Source of the DNA: Pseudomonas eutrophicaquae | Lineage (GTDB): Bacteria > Pseudomonadota > Gammaproteobacteria > Pseudomonadales > Pseudomonadaceae | Reading direction: 5' to 3' | Assembly: GCF_023544715.1 (NCBI RefSeq) | Contig: NZ_JAMJEZ010000003.1 | Span: 62,001 to 126,000, forward strand | DNA: 64,000 nt | In this document: positions 1 through 12,924 of the stretch, in pieces | Numbering within the stretch: the stretch's first letter is position 1 | How the letters are laid out: every line of letters starts with the position of its first letter | Notes under the pieces: generated by a model | Seen by the model: only the letters and a program-made list of their open reading frames with translations | The model's database searches: none | What the model was told of the DNA's origin: nothing | Position numbers and translations under genes: made by a program

Positions 1-364
1 CAAGACTCTGGGTCGTCTCGCCACTGAAATCGCCCTCCGTCTGCGTGGCAAGCACAAAGCGGAATACACTCCGCACGTTGATACCGGCGACTACATCGTC
101 GTGATCAATGCCGAGCAGGTGCGTGTCACCGGTGCCAAGAGCTCCGACAAGATGTACTACCATCACTCCGGTTTCCCGGGTGGTATCAAGTCGATCAGCT
201 TCGAGAAGCTGATCATCCGCGCTCCTGAGCGTGTGATCGAGACCGCCGTCAAGGGCATGCTGCCGAAGAACCCGCTGGGTCGCGAGATGTATCGCAAGCT
301 GAAGGTGTACGCTGGCGCCAGCCATCCGCACACTGCTCAGCAGCCCCAAGAACTGAAGATTTAA
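1..364 (+). CDS. rplM: 50S ribosomal protein L13 (5' end outside window)
   Basis: Large-subunit ribosomal protein L13, an early assembly protein that binds 23S rRNA. The reading frame is open from base 2, so only the N-terminal start is missing; about 120 residues remain of a family usually near 142. Visible L13 features are the [18 protein letters not shown] stretch, the [10 protein letters not shown] motif and the C-terminal [15 protein letters not shown] segment. rpsI follows 14 bases after the stop, the universal L13-S9 operon order. The identity is certain; only the start cannot be seen. Confidence 0.97.
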   Translation, partial: KTLGRLATEIALRLRGKHKAEYTPHVDTGDYIVVINAEQVRVTGAKSSDKMYYHHSGFPGGIKSISFEKLIIRAPERVIETAVKGMLPKNPLGREMYRKLKVYAGASHPHTAQQPQELKI

Positions 365-378
365 CGGAGTAGGCTCAA

Positions 379-771
379 ATGTCGGCGACTCAAAACTACG
401 GCACTGGCCGTCGCAAGACCGCTACCGCACGTGTATTCCTGCGTCCGGGCACTGGCAAGATCTCCATCAACAATCGCAGCCTGGAGCAGTTCTTCGGCCG
501 CGAAACCGCGCGCATGGTCGTGCGCCAGCCGCTCGAGCTGACCGAGAATGTCGAAAAGTTCGACATTTACGTCACCGTTGCTGGTGGTGGTGTCAGCGGC
601 CAGGCCGGTGCCATCCGTCATGGCATCACCCGCGCGCTGATCGAGTACGACGAAACCCTGCGCAGCCCGCTGCGTAAAGCCGGTTACGTCACTCGCGACG
701 CCCGTGAGGTCGAGCGTAAGAAGATCGGTCTGCGCAAAGCGCGTAAGCGTCCGCAGTACTCCAAGCGCTGA
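379..771 (+). CDS. rpsI: 30S ribosomal protein S9
   Basis: Small-subunit ribosomal protein S9, whose C-terminal tail reaches the decoding P site. The protein has the family length of 130 residues and begins with the typical [13 protein letters not shown] block. It carries the [15 protein letters not shown] motif and ends in the basic [11 protein letters not shown] tail, whose terminal Lys-Arg contacts P-site tRNA in known ribosomes. It is cotranscribed with rplM and is followed 25 bases after its stop by a strong hairpin terminator. Nothing unusual is seen. Confidence 0.98.
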   Translation: MSATQNYGTGRRKTATARVFLRPGTGKISINNRSLEQFFGRETARMVVRQPLELTENVEKFDIYVTVAGGGVSGQAGAIRHGITRALIEYDETLRSPLRKAGYVTRDAREVERKKIGLRKARKRPQYSKR

Positions 772-795
772 TCTTTCGCGCACGGGTTGTACAAG

Positions 796-827
796 CGCCC
801 GGGTTCCTCAGGAATCCGGGCGTTTTT
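796..827 (+). terminator. Rho-independent terminator after rplM-rpsI
   Basis: A 12-bp stem (one G-U pair) with a TCA loop at 808-810 is followed by five T residues. It separates the ribosomal operon from petABC. The 200 bases from here to petA are AT-richer than the surroundings and should hold the petABC promoter, but I could not choose a convincing -35/-10 pair. Confidence 0.85.
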
Positions 828-1025
828 GCATCTGCAGTGCGCTCCTGCGACAGTCTGTCGCGCCGTCTATGCTGCGATTGGCGGGGGTTGGCGACGAGTT
901 GTTGCCGGTTATTACCTTGTCAGAAAATGGGGTTTTAATTACCATTTGGCGGATTTTTTGCGCAGCTGGTTTCAACTACAGTGCCTGCCCGAGCAGGTCA
1001 CAGAAAGCTGATGGGAGACGACTGA

Positions 1026-1619
1026 ATGAGTAATGACGGCGTGAATGTGGGCCGGCGTCGGTTCCTCGTGGCCGCCACTTCGGTGGTGGGCGCGGCGGGG
1101 GCTGTCGGTGCTGCGGTCCCGTTCGTGGGGTCATGGTTCCCCAGTGCTAAGGCCAAGGCCGCAGGTGCCCCGGTCAAGGTGAACGTGAGCAAGATCGAAC
1201 CGGGTCAGCAGATCGTCGCCGAATGGCGCGGCAAGCCTGTGTTCATCGTTCGCCGCACCGAAGAGATTCTGGCCAATCTGGTCAAGCTCGAAGGTGTCGT
1301 AGCCGACCCTGAGTCCAAGGCTTCCGATCAACCGGCCTATGTGGACCCGAAAGTCCGCTCGGTCAAGCCTGAGCTTCTGATTGTGGAAGGTCTGTGCACC
1401 CACCTGGGCTGCGCACCGTCCTTCCGTCCGGAAGTGGCCCCTGCCGACCTGGGCGCTGACTGGCTGGGTGGTTACTTCTGCCCTTGCCACGGTTCCCGCT
1501 ATGACCTGGCCGGGCGCGTGTACAAGGCTCAACCGGCGCCGCTGAACCTGCCGGTGCCGCCGCATGCCTATGAATCCGATGATGTCGTCATCGTTGGTGT
1601 GGATCCGGAGACTGCCTGA
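1026..1619 (+). CDS. petA: Ubiquinol-cytochrome c reductase iron-sulfur (Rieske) subunit
   Basis: Rieske [2Fe-2S] subunit of the cytochrome bc1 complex; it takes one electron from ubiquinol at the Qo site and passes it to cytochrome c1. The 197-residue protein starts with a twin-arginine type signal anchor (RRRFLVAA, residues 10-17) followed by one membrane segment to about residue 34. Cluster ligand boxes CTHLGC (124-129) and CPCHGS (152-157) are intact. The TGA stop overlaps the petB ATG by one base, so the fbc operon petA-petB-petC is translationally coupled. Confidence 0.97.
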   Translation: MSNDGVNVGRRRFLVAATSVVGAAGAVGAAVPFVGSWFPSAKAKAAGAPVKVNVSKIEPGQQIVAEWRGKPVFIVRRTEEILANLVKLEGVVADPESKASDQPAYVDPKVRSVKPELLIVEGLCTHLGCAPSFRPEVAPADLGADWLGGYFCPCHGSRYDLAGRVYKAQPAPLNLPVPPHAYESDDVVIVGVDPETA

Positions 1620-2830
1620 TGAGCAAATTCATGGAATGGGTGGATGCCCGCTTCCCCGCGACCAAGATGTGGGAAGACCATCTCGCCAAATATTACGCCC
1701 CGAAGAACTTCAACTTCTGGTACTTCTTCGGCTCGCTGGCCCTGCTGGTGCTGGTTAACCAGATCCTGACCGGTATCTGGCTGACCATGAGCTTCGAACC
1801 GTCGGCAGAAGGTGCCTTCGCGTCCGTCGAATACATCATGCGTGACGTGGAGTACGGCTGGATCCTGCGCTACATGCACTCCACTGGTGCATCGGCCTTC
1901 TTCGTGGTCGTCTATCTGCACATGTTCCGCGGCCTGATGTACGGCTCCTACCAGAAGCCGCGTGAGCTGGTGTGGATCTTCGGCATGCTGATCTACCTCG
2001 TGCTGATGGCCGAAGCCTTCATGGGCTACCTGCTGCCGTGGGGCCAGATGTCCTACTGGGGTGCCCAGGTGATCATCTCGCTGTTCGGTGCCATTCCGGT
2101 GATTGGTGCGGACCTGACCCAGTGGATCCGTGGTGACTACCTGATCTCCGGCATCACCCTGAACCGCTTCTTCGCCCTGCATGTCATCGCCCTGCCGATC
2201 GTCCTGCTCGGTCTGGTTGTGCTGCACATCATTGCCCTGCATGAAGTCGGCTCGAACAACCCGGACGGCATCGACATCAAGAAGAAGAAGGACGCCAACG
2301 GTGTACCGCTGGACGGTATTCCGTTCCACCCGTACTACACCGTCAAGGATATTGTCGGCGTGGTGGTGTTCCTGTTCGTGTTCTGCACCGTGATCTTCTT
2401 CTTCCCGGAGATGGGCGGTTACTTCCTCGAGAAGCCGAACTTCGAACCGGCCAACCCGTTCAAGACCCCGGCGCACATCGCCCCGGTCTGGTACTTCACA
2501 CCCTTCTACGCCATCCTGCGTGCCGTTCCGGACAAGCTGCTGGGCGTGATTGCCATGGGTGCTGCGATTGCCGTGCTGTTCGTCCTGCCGTGGCTGGACC
2601 GTAGCCCGGTGCGCTCGATGCGCTACAAGGGCTGGCTGAGCCGCATCTGGCTGGCCATCTTCGTGGTGTCCTTCGTGATCCTCGGTGTGCTGGGTGTACT
2701 GGCGCCGACGCCGGGCCGTACCCTGCTGTCCCAGGTGTGCACTGTTCTGTACTTCGCCTTCTTCATCCTGATGCCGTTCTACACCCGGATGGAGAAGACC
2801 AAACCGGTTCCGGAAAGGGTGACTGGCTGA
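1619..2830 (+). CDS. petB: Cytochrome b subunit of the bc1 complex
   Basis: Integral membrane subunit holding the two b haems and both quinone sites. At 403 residues it has the normal length, with about eight hydrophobic helices. The haem-ligand histidines lie in helix B (MHSTGASAFF, LHMFRG) and helix D (FALHVIALP, LHIIALHEVG). The Qo-site motif that is PEWY in mitochondria reads PVWY here at residues 289-292; this variant is familiar in beta- and gammaproteobacterial cytochromes b. The gene overlaps petA and petC by one base on either side. Confidence 0.97.
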   Translation: MSKFMEWVDARFPATKMWEDHLAKYYAPKNFNFWYFFGSLALLVLVNQILTGIWLTMSFEPSAEGAFASVEYIMRDVEYGWILRYMHSTGASAFFVVVYLHMFRGLMYGSYQKPRELVWIFGMLIYLVLMAEAFMGYLLPWGQMSYWGAQVIISLFGAIPVIGADLTQWIRGDYLISGITLNRFFALHVIALPIVLLGLVVLHIIALHEVGSNNPDGIDIKKKKDANGVPLDGIPFHPYYTVKDIVGVVVFLFVFCTVIFFFPEMGGYFLEKPNFEPANPFKTPAHIAPVWYFTPFYAILRAVPDKLLGVIAMGAAIAVLFVLPWLDRSPVRSMRYKGWLSRIWLAIFVVSFVILGVLGVLAPTPGRTLLSQVCTVLYFAFFILMPFYTRMEKTKPVPERVTG

Positions 2831-3609
2831 TGAAAAAGCAACTTGCTGCTCTGTTGTTCGCACTGCTGCCGGCCGTCTCCTTCGCCGCTGCAACCGAGTA
2901 TCCGCTGGACAAGGTCGATGTTGACCTGCGTGACAAAGCGGCTCTGCAGGATGGTGCGCGTACCTTCGCCAACTACTGCATGGGCTGCCATAGCGCCGAG
3001 TATCAGCGTTATGAGCGTGTTGCCAATGACCTGGGTATTCCTGAAGATGTCATGATGGAAAACCTGGTCTTCACCGGTGCCAAGATTGGCGATCACATGA
3101 AGATCGGCATGCAGGCGTCCGATGCCAAGGTCTGGTTCGGCGCCGCGCCGCCGGATCTGACCCTCGTAGCCCGTGTGCGTGGCAATGACTGGCTGTACAC
3201 CTACCTGCGGACCTTCTACGAAGACCCGACACGCCCCTATGGCGTGAACAACATGGTGTTCCCGAACGTCGGCATGCCGAATGTGCTGGGTGCCCTGCAG
3301 GGTCGTCAGGTGATCGGCTGCAAGCAGGTCCAGGTGGTTGAAGATGGCAAGAAGGTCTTCGACCCGCTGACCGGCACTCCGGTGACCGAGGAAGGCTGCA
3401 ACCAGCTGACCGTCCTGTCCAAGACCGGCACCCTGAGCGAGGCCGAGTTCGACGAGAAGATCAAGAACCTGGTGACATTCCTGGCCTACTCGGCCAACCC
3501 GGTGAAGCTGGAAAGCCAGCGCATCGGTGTCTATGTCCTGCTGTTCCTGGCCTTCTTCTTCGTGTTCGCCTACCTGCTCAAGCGCGAGTACTGGAAAGAC
3601 GTTCACTAA
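2830..3609 (+). CDS. petC: Cytochrome c1 subunit of the bc1 complex
   Basis: Membrane-anchored c-type cytochrome that accepts the electron from the Rieske protein and reduces soluble cytochrome c. The start at 2830 is chosen because it overlaps the petB stop (TGATG) and gives a clean Sec signal peptide, [20 protein letters not shown]. One haem site CMGCH lies at residues 50-54; the axial methionine is probably in the [10 protein letters not shown] segment. A C-terminal anchor ([17 protein letters not shown]) ends the 259-residue protein. Confidence 0.97.
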   Translation: MKKQLAALLFALLPAVSFAAATEYPLDKVDVDLRDKAALQDGARTFANYCMGCHSAEYQRYERVANDLGIPEDVMMENLVFTGAKIGDHMKIGMQASDAKVWFGAAPPDLTLVARVRGNDWLYTYLRTFYEDPTRPYGVNNMVFPNVGMPNVLGALQGRQVIGCKQVQVVEDGKKVFDPLTGTPVTEEGCNQLTVLSKTGTLSEAEFDEKIKNLVTFLAYSANPVKLESQRIGVYVLLFLAFFFVFAYLLKREYWKDVH

Positions 3610-3631
3610 GTAACGGCTGTACCGCTCCATC

Positions 3632-3657
3632 CATGCGCGCCCTGCGGGGCGCGCATG
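3632..3657 (+). terminator. 11-bp hairpin between petC and sspA
   Basis: A perfect inverted repeat CATGCGCGCCC / GGGCGCGCATG with a TGCG loop lies 22 bases after the petC stop. The following sequence has only short T runs (CGTTTCTGCTTCC), so termination is likely but perhaps incomplete. The sspA frame stays open through the hairpin, which is why an upstream start at 3633 was not accepted for sspA. Confidence 0.5.
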
Positions 3658-3692
3658 CGTTTCTGCTTCCTGCTACCGTCGAGAGCGCTGCC

Positions 3693-4319
3693 ATGGCTGC
3701 CGTCAATCGCCTGACCTGCTATTCCGATCCCCTCGACCACTATTGCCACCGTGTTCGCCTGGTGCTGGCTGAAAAGGCCGTGGAAGTGCAGATCATCGAT
3801 ATCCTGCCCGGCGAGCACAGCCAGGCTTTGGCCGAGCTCAATCCCTATCACAGCCTGCCGACGCTGGTGGAGCGCAACCTGGTGGTCTATGACGCACCGG
3901 CCGTGCTGGAGTACCTGGACGAGCGCTATCCCCATCCCGCCTTGCTGCCGGCTTATCCGGCGGCCCGCGCCAGTAGCCGGGTACTGATGCACCGTATCCA
4001 GCGCGACTGGTGCCGCCTGCTGGATATTGCCCAGGCGCCCGGCAGTAGTGCCGAGCAGAAGGGGCGGGCGGTACGCGAGCTGCGCGAGAGCTTGATCGGT
4101 GCCGCGCCGCTGTTCGCGGTGCAGCCCTGTTTTCTCAGTGATGATTTCAGTCTGGTCGATTGCTGCCTGTTGCCGATACTCTGGCGTCTGCCGGTATTGG
4201 GGATCGAGCTGCCTCGTCCGGCCCGCCCCTTGCTGGAGTACATGGAGCGGATGTTTGCCCGGGACAGCTTCCAGTCCAGCCTGAGTAGCCAAGAGCGCGC
4301 CCTGCGCCGAGGAGTCTGA
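3693..4319 (+). CDS. sspA: Stringent starvation protein A (GST-fold transcription factor)
   Basis: SspA is a glutathione-S-transferase-fold protein without GST activity that binds RNA polymerase during starvation; in pseudomonads it affects virulence and stress genes. Start 3693 gives [20 protein letters not shown], matching the usual N-terminus; an upstream ATG at 3633 would lie in the preceding hairpin. The thioredoxin-like domain covers residues 1-80 (with the NPYHSLPTL segment) and the helical GST C-domain the rest of 208 residues. sspB follows after five bases, forming the standard sspAB operon. Confidence 0.95.
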   Translation: MAAVNRLTCYSDPLDHYCHRVRLVLAEKAVEVQIIDILPGEHSQALAELNPYHSLPTLVERNLVVYDAPAVLEYLDERYPHPALLPAYPAARASSRVLMHRIQRDWCRLLDIAQAPGSSAEQKGRAVRELRESLIGAAPLFAVQPCFLSDDFSLVDCCLLPILWRLPVLGIELPRPARPLLEYMERMFARDSFQSSLSSQERALRRGV

Positions 4320-4324
4320 CAACG

Positions 4325-4753
4325 ATGAATTCCAGTCGCCCCTATCTGCTGCGTGCCCTCTACGAGTGGATCGTCGATAACGACTGCACGCCCCATCTGC
4401 TGGTGGCCAGTGACTACCCGGGTACCCGGGTGCCGGCCGGTTATGCCAAGGATGGGCAGATCGTGCTGAACATTTCCCCCAGTGCCGTGCGCCATCTGCA
4501 GATGGGCAATGACCTGCTCAGCTTTGAGGGGCGCTTTGGGGGCGTTGCACAGGTGCTACGCGTACCCGTGCCGGCGGTACTGGCGCTCTATGCCCGCGAG
4601 AACGGTCAGGGCATGTTCTTCGATCTGGATGAACAGGACGATGAGGAAGCACAGGCAGCAGCTGACGCGGCACCTTCGATATCGCCAGATCCGGACGATG
4701 ACACACCACCGCCGCGTCCCAGCGGACGCCCGAGCCTCAAGGTGGTCAAGTAA
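4325..4753 (+). CDS. sspB: ClpXP protease specificity-enhancing factor SspB
   Basis: SspB is the adaptor that binds ssrA-tagged polypeptides and delivers them to ClpXP. The 142-residue protein has the folded substrate-binding domain at about residues 1-110 (RPYLLRALYEWIVDND, LNISPSAVRHL, FEGRFGGV), a flexible acidic linker rich in D, E and P, and the short basic C-terminal ClpX-binding tail RPSLKVVK. Domain order and tail are textbook. It is the second gene of sspAB and is followed by a hairpin terminator. Confidence 0.96.
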   Translation: MNSSRPYLLRALYEWIVDNDCTPHLLVASDYPGTRVPAGYAKDGQIVLNISPSAVRHLQMGNDLLSFEGRFGGVAQVLRVPVPAVLALYARENGQGMFFDLDEQDDEEAQAAADAAPSISPDPDDDTPPPRPSGRPSLKVVK

Positions 4754-4783
4754 GCCGTCGGCATGCAACCGGCGGTAGAGGTT

Positions 4784-4809
4784 TCAGGGCGACCTTACGG
4801 TCGCCCTGA
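4784..4809. terminator. Bidirectional hairpin between sspB and the BON lipoprotein gene
   Basis: An 11-bp perfect stem (TCAGGGCGACC / GGTCGCCCTGA, loop TTAC) lies in the 70-base gap between the convergent genes ending at 4753 and 4824. T runs on either side are short, but its position between converging operons supports a shared terminator. Confidence 0.7.
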
Positions 4810-4823
4810 GCGTTTCTGGGGGC

Positions 4824-6331
<1,508 letters not shown>

Positions 6332-6335
<4 letters not shown>

Positions 6336-8143
6336 TGGCGGGTCGGTGGCAGGGTCACCGGCTGGCCGTTGCGATACTCCGCCCAGGGCAGGGTGCGGTC
6401 GATGCGCTGGACGCGGCCCAGGGACAGGCTGCCGCTCAGGCCCTCAAGGCGCATCCCCGGTGCGGTCTGCAGCTGGCTGAGGCGCGGGGCGAGCCGGTAG
6501 CTGTCGGCGCCCATCGCATATAGGCGCCCCAGCGGGCCGGCCGCCTCTGGCCAATGGCTGAGGATCTCGCGGCGCAGCGGGTGGTCCGGCTCCAGCATCC
6601 AGGGGGTTTCGCTGAAGCGGATGCCATCCAGCTCGCGATCACGCGCCGGCTGGCGGTCGCCGCTGAACAGGTGCGAGGTGCCATAGACCGGCAGATCACC
6701 GGCGTACTGCAGTGTCAGGGTCGACTTGATCTGGCGGGCCTGAGCGGGGGTGGCGGCGAGGAACACGAAGTCGATGTCTTGCCGGCGTGCCGGCTGCGAC
6801 TGCACTTTCGTGCCGAGCGCGCCGGCGACGCGCGCCGCTCGCTGCTCGCTGTCACGCAGCTGCAGCAGCTGGGCGATCTGCCCGGCGAGGCGCACCGGCT
6901 GATCGACATAGTCAACCGCGATCAGCGTGCCGCCGCGGGCCTCCCACTCACTGCGAAAAGCGGCCATGACCCGCTGGCCCCAGTCACCGCTGGGCGCCAG
7001 TGCCACGGCGCGGCGCTGGCCATCGGCCCAGGCGCGGCGGACCACTTCGCGGGCTTCATCCTCTGCAGCCAGGCCGAACTGGAACAGCTCGCGCGGTGCC
7101 TGCTCGGGCTTGTCACTGTAGTTCAGCGCCAGGGTCGGGATCGGCAGGCTGTTGCGCGCCGAGAGCTGGGTGACCAGCGGCTTCTCCAGCGGGCCGACCA
7201 CCAGCTCGACGCCGCTTTCACGGGCCTTCTGGTAGAAGGCATCGAGATTTTGCAGGGCGTTGCTGTCGTGCAGGCTGATCTTTAGCTCGGCGGGGGCGCC
7301 GGCCTGATAGTGGGCGGCCAGAAAACCATCCCGCAGCGCCGCGCCCGCATTGGCCAGTGGCCCTTCGGCCGGCAGCAGCAGTGCGATATGGGTGAGCGGG
7401 CGGCGGGCAATTTCTTGCAGCTGTACGATCGCCAGCGGCGGCTGGATGGCGGCCGGGTGCTGGGCGTGGCTCTTTTGCCAGGCCTCGATCAGCTGGATTT
7501 GCTCGCGCGGTGCCAGCGCGCTACGGGTCAGCTCTAGCAGGTCACGCCAGCCGGCCAGGATCGAGCCGTCCCGGGGGATGGCCTTGAGCTGCGGGCTGGA
7601 CAGACCGGAGAGCAGGCGCCAGATGGCTTCCTGGTTGTCCGGGGTGGCCTGGGCGTCGAGCAGCGCCGCCAGCACAATGCGCTCACGGGCGGCCGCCAGC
7701 AGCTGATGGTCGCGCTCCAGCGCCGTGGCCCGGACATGGCGGGTGCGGATCTGCTGGGGCAGTGGCAGTTCGTCCAGGCGGGCCAGGTCCGGGTGCTGCA
7801 AGGCGCTGAGCGCCGCGCGCGGTCGCTGGCGCTGCAGCGCCAGTTCAGCCTGCAGGGTGCTGAGGAAGACCTGCTGGGCCGGCGGCAGCGGCTGCTGGGC
7901 GAGGCTTTCCAGCAGCTGGGTAGCTTGCTGCAGGTCATTGTTCTGCAGGGCGCGCTCGGCGGCGGACAGGCGCAGCAGCAGAGCCTGTGCGCTGCTGCTT
8001 TGCTCGGCCTGCTGCAGCAACTGCTCAACGCTGCCCGCAGTCTGGGGCGGCAGTTCACCCAGGCCTGAGTGGGGCTGGCTGGCGCAGGCGGCCAGCAGGC
8101 TGGCCAGGCCGAGAAGGGAAAGTGGACGCAGGCGGGCGGTCAT
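6332..8143 (-). CDS. lpoA: Penicillin-binding protein activator LpoA
   Basis: Outer membrane lipoprotein that crosses the periplasm and stimulates the peptidoglycan synthase PBP1a. The signal sequence ends in lipobox LAAC with Cys20. An N-terminal TPR-like helical region (about 30-240, rich in L, A and Q) is followed by a periplasmic-binding-protein-like domain (about 250-590: THIALLLPAEGPLANAG, LVVGPLEKPLV, FVFLAATPAQARQIK, GTSHLFSG). The length of 603 residues is normal. It leads a four-gene minus-strand operon and is divergent from rsmI. Confidence 0.93.
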
Positions 8144-8263
8144 GAACAGGTTCCGTTTCGCAGGCTGTAAAGATCAGCGATTGTACTCAAGGGGGGCGTG
8201 CGGCGCGATCACGGCGCACGCAAAGCGGCTACAATCCGACGCTTTTACGGGGAAGGGCGAGCG

Positions 8264-9118
8264 ATGAGCGGCGCAGGGGTCTTGTATGTGGTGGCAACGC
8301 CGATCGGCAATCTGGAGGACATCAGCGCCCGTGCGCTGCGCGTGCTGCGCGAGGTTGCCCTGATCGCTGCCGAAGATACCCGCCACTCGGCGCGGCTTAT
8401 GCAGCATTTTGGCATCCCGACCCCGCTGGTCGCCTGCCATGAGCATAACGAACGTGATCAGGGCAATCGGCTGGTCGAACGCCTGTTGGCGGGGGAGAGC
8501 CTAGCGCTGATCTCCGATGCCGGGACGCCGCTGATCTCCGATCCCGGCTATCACCTAGTGCGTCAGGCCCGTGCGGCTGGGGTGACGGTGGTGCCGGTTC
8601 CCGGCTCCTGTGCGCTGATTGCTGCCTTGTCGGCAGCTGGGCTGCCGTCCGATCGCTTCATCTTTGAAGGGTTTCTGCCTGCCCGCAGCAGCGCCCGGCG
8701 CCAGCGCCTGCAGGCCCTGAGCGAGGAGCCGCGCACGCTGATCTTCTACGAGGCGCCGCACCGGTTGCTGGAAAGCCTGGAAGACATGCGCGAACTCTTC
8801 GGGCCTGAGCGGCAGGTGGTGCTGGCCCGTGAGCTGACCAAGACCTTCGAGACCCTCAAGGGTGCGCCGCTCGCCGAGCTGTGCGCATGGGTGGCCACCG
8901 ATGCCAACCAGCAGCGCGGTGAGTGCGTGCTGCTGGTCGAGGGCTGGCAGGCGCCGCTGGGCGAGGAGAGCGTCAGCGCCGAGGCATTGCGGGTGCTTGA
9001 CCTGCTGCTCGCCGACCTGCCGCTCAAGCGTGCGGCGGCGCTGGCGGCGGAAATCACCGGTGTGCGCAAGAATCTGCTTTACCAGCAAGCGCTGGAGCGA
9101 CAGAAAGACCGCGATTGA
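8264..9118 (+). CDS. rsmI: 16S rRNA (cytidine-1402-2'-O)-methyltransferase
   Basis: RsmI 2'-O-methylates C1402 in the decoding centre of 16S rRNA using SAM. The start at 8264 gives [20 protein letters not shown], the expected N-terminus, after a GGAAGGGCGAG ribosome site. Further motifs are [31 protein letters not shown] and [18 protein letters not shown] in the tetrapyrrole-methylase fold; total 284 residues. A TACAAT -10-like hexamer lies at 8230-8235. The RNase P RNA promoter begins just after the stop. Confidence 0.96.
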   Translation: MSGAGVLYVVATPIGNLEDISARALRVLREVALIAAEDTRHSARLMQHFGIPTPLVACHEHNERDQGNRLVERLLAGESLALISDAGTPLISDPGYHLVRQARAAGVTVVPVPGSCALIAALSAAGLPSDRFIFEGFLPARSSARRQRLQALSEEPRTLIFYEAPHRLLESLEDMRELFGPERQVVLARELTKTFETLKGAPLAELCAWVATDANQQRGECVLLVEGWQAPLGEESVSAEALRVLDLLLADLPLKRAAALAAEITGVRKNLLYQQALERQKDRD

Positions 9119-9120
9119 GC

Positions 9121-9149
9121 TTGTGATCGACGCTCGCAGTGCGTACCCT
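9121..9149 (+). promoter_or_regulatory. Sigma70-type promoter of rnpB
   Basis: TTGTGA (9121-9126) and TACCCT (9144-9149) are separated by 17 bases. The mature RNase P RNA begins at about 9157, eight bases beyond the -10, as expected for a stable RNA. The promoter lies directly after the rsmI stop codon. Confidence 0.6.
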
Positions 9150-9156
9150 GCGCCCC

Positions 9157-9504
9157 GGAGAGTCGGCTGGACGGTCGCCGCCCTGCGTGCAGGGGGGAGG
9201 AAAGTCCGGGCTCCATAGGGCAGAGTGCCAGGTAACGCCTGGGAGGCGCGAGCCTACGGAAAGTGCCACAGAAAATAACCGCCTAAGCGCTTCGGTGCCG
9301 GTAAGGGTGAAAAGGTGCGGTAAGAGCGCACCGCACGGCTGGCAACAGTCCGTGGCTAGGTAAACCCCACTCGGAGCAAGACCAAATAGGGTTCCATTGG
9401 CGTGGCCCGCGCTGGAACCGGGTAGGTTGCTTGAGGCCGTCAGTGATGGCGGTCCTAGAGGAATGACCGTCCTCGACAGAACCCGGCTTATAGGCCGACT
9501 CTCC
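9157..9504 (+). ncRNA. rnpB: RNase P RNA (M1 RNA), bacterial class A
   Basis: Catalytic RNA that removes 5' leaders from pre-tRNAs. About 348 nt long. The terminal P1 helix is perfect: GGAGAGTCGGC at 9157-9167 pairs with GCCGACTCTCC at 9494-9504. Conserved regions are present, including GAGGAAAGTCCGGGCTCC near 9197 and ACAGAACCCGGCTTATAGG near 9475. The P1 3' strand is followed by TTCTTTTT, so P1 probably doubles as the transcription terminator. Open frames on the opposite strand here are by-products of the RNA. Confidence 0.97.
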
Positions 9505-9676
9505 TTCTTTTTCCCGCCGCGCACGCCCCGCTGCTCTGCTGTGTGCGTGTAGCGCAAAGCCCGCACCGGCGTGTGGCTGCGGCCGCCATCCGTCGATAAA
9601 TGCCGTGGATCATCGGGCTTCTGGTCATTGATCGGCACTTATCTGCCGCTGTCTTGCCATTCGTCCCGGGCGCGCC

Positions 9677-9706
9677 TTGACGGCCTTGCGACGGCATTTC
9701 TATAGT
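9677..9706 (+). promoter_or_regulatory. Putative mra/dcw operon promoter
   Basis: TTGACG (9677-9682) and TATAGT (9701-9706), 18 bases apart, form the best sigma70-type match in the rnpB-rsmH gap, about 245 bases before rsmH. The 170 bases between rnpB and this site hold nothing I recognise. I could not see a clear set of TGGG direct repeats, the operator bound by MraZ in enterobacteria. Confidence 0.55.
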
Positions 9707-9714
9707 GTGCGCCC

Positions 9715-9947
9715 GAGCGGCGGCCTGCCTCTTTCAGCTCGCTGATCACGATCCTGGATGCGCCGAATCCCTGCCCGATTCCTGACCCGCTGACTGAATG
9801 AGTGCCGCGCACGTAGCGGCGGCCCGTACGGTCTGCATTGCAGCCTGACGGTTGCCCGTGCAGCAAATGGCCTGCCCGCGGGGGGATCTGGCCGCCTCGC
9901 GCCATCCCGGCGTCCTGCCGGACGATTCACTGGACCTGATGCCCTGA
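9715..9947 (+). pseudogene. mraZ: Decayed remnant of mraZ
   Basis: MraZ, the transcriptional regulator that normally heads the dcw cluster, is missing as an intact gene, but two collinear pieces resemble it. At 9742-9798 a frame reads LITILDAPNPCPIPDPLTE, comparable to the MraZ LIVTIDAxDPCLxxYPLxEWE region, and then stops. In another frame, 9885-9947 reads DLAASRHPGVLPDD and ends DLMP-stop, comparable to the MraZ C-terminus DLAAIKxPGGLPDELRDLIL. The remnant stop lies three bases before rsmH, the expected spacing. Start codon, N-terminus and roughly 125 bases of the middle are lost. The family sequence is recalled, not searched. Confidence 0.6.
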
Positions 9948-9950
9948 CCT

Positions 9951-10891
9951 ATGAATGCAGCAACCTTTCACCATGTCACTGTTCTGCTGCACGAAGCGGT
10001 CCACGCCCTGGCGGTGCGCCCGGAGGGCTGCTACCTGGACGGCACGTTCGGGCGTGGCGGGCACAGCCGCGAAATCCTCCGCCAGCTCGGCCCAGAGGGC
10101 CGTCTTCTGGGGTTTGACAAGGATCCTTTGGCGATTGCCACCGGCCAGGCGCTGAGCGCTGAAGATCCGCGTTTTCAGATTGTCCAGCGCAGCTTTGCCG
10201 AGCTGGGCGAGGAGCTGGCGGCGCGCACGCTGAACGGCCATGTGGATGGCATCCTCCTCGATCTGGGGGTGTCCTCGCCGCAGCTGGATGACCCCGAGCG
10301 TGGCTTCAGCTTCATGAACGATGGCCCGCTGGACATGCGCATGAACCCGGACGCCGGGCTCAGCGCCGCCGAATGGATCGCCACGGCCAGCGAGGAAGAA
10401 ATCGCCCGGGTGTTCTATGAATACGGCGAGGAGCGCTTTTCGCGGCGCATGGCGCGCGCCATCGTGCAGCGCCGGGCCGAGCGGCCCTTTACCCGCACCG
10501 CGGATCTGGCCGAGGTAATCACCGTCGCCAATCCGGCCTGGGAGAAGGGCAAGAACCCGGCGACCCGCGCCTTCCAGGGGCTGCGTATCCATATCAATAA
10601 CGAACTGGGCGATCTTGAGCGCGGCCTTGAGGCGGCGCTCGAGGCACTGGCGATCGGTGGCCGGCTGGTGGTGATCAGCTTCCACTCGCTGGAAGACCGC
10701 ATCGTCAAGCAATTTATGCGGCGCCAGGTCAAGGGCGAGGCGGATAACCTGCCGCGCGATCTGCCGGTGCAGGTCGCGCGCTTTGAGCCGCGCCTGAAAC
10801 TGATCGGCAAGCCGCAATATGCCGGCAGCGAGGAGCTCAAGGCCAATCCCCGGGCGCGCAGCGCCGTGATGCGGGTGGCGGAGAAGCTGCG

Positions 10892-10895
<4 letters not shown>
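9951..10895 (+). CDS. rsmH: 16S rRNA (cytosine-1402-N4)-methyltransferase
   Basis: RsmH (MraW) adds the N4-methyl group to C1402 of 16S rRNA, the same base that RsmI modifies, so both C1402 enzymes flank rnpB here. The 314-residue protein has the SAM-binding motif [15 protein letters not shown] at about residues 29-43, [23 protein letters not shown] and the C-terminal [16 protein letters not shown] block. Start ATG 9951 has no strong Shine-Dalgarno. The stop overlaps ftsL as ATGA. It is now the first intact gene of the dcw operon. Confidence 0.97.

Positions 10896-12923
<2,028 letters not shown>

Positions 12924-12924
<1 letters not shown>

Noticed and set aside
2483-2494. PVWY instead of PEWY in cytochrome b, as a possible defect in the Qo site
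   Set aside because: This variant is common in beta- and gammaproteobacterial cytochrome b and is not a lesion.
9054-9638. Long open frames on the minus strand across the rsmI end and rnpB
   Set aside because: They are antisense to a well-conserved structural RNA and have no family resemblance; GC-rich DNA gives such frames readily.
9505-9720. Search for TGGG direct repeats (MraZ operator) upstream of the mra promoter
   Set aside because: No properly spaced set of repeats was found, in keeping with loss of MraZ, but absence by eye is not proof.
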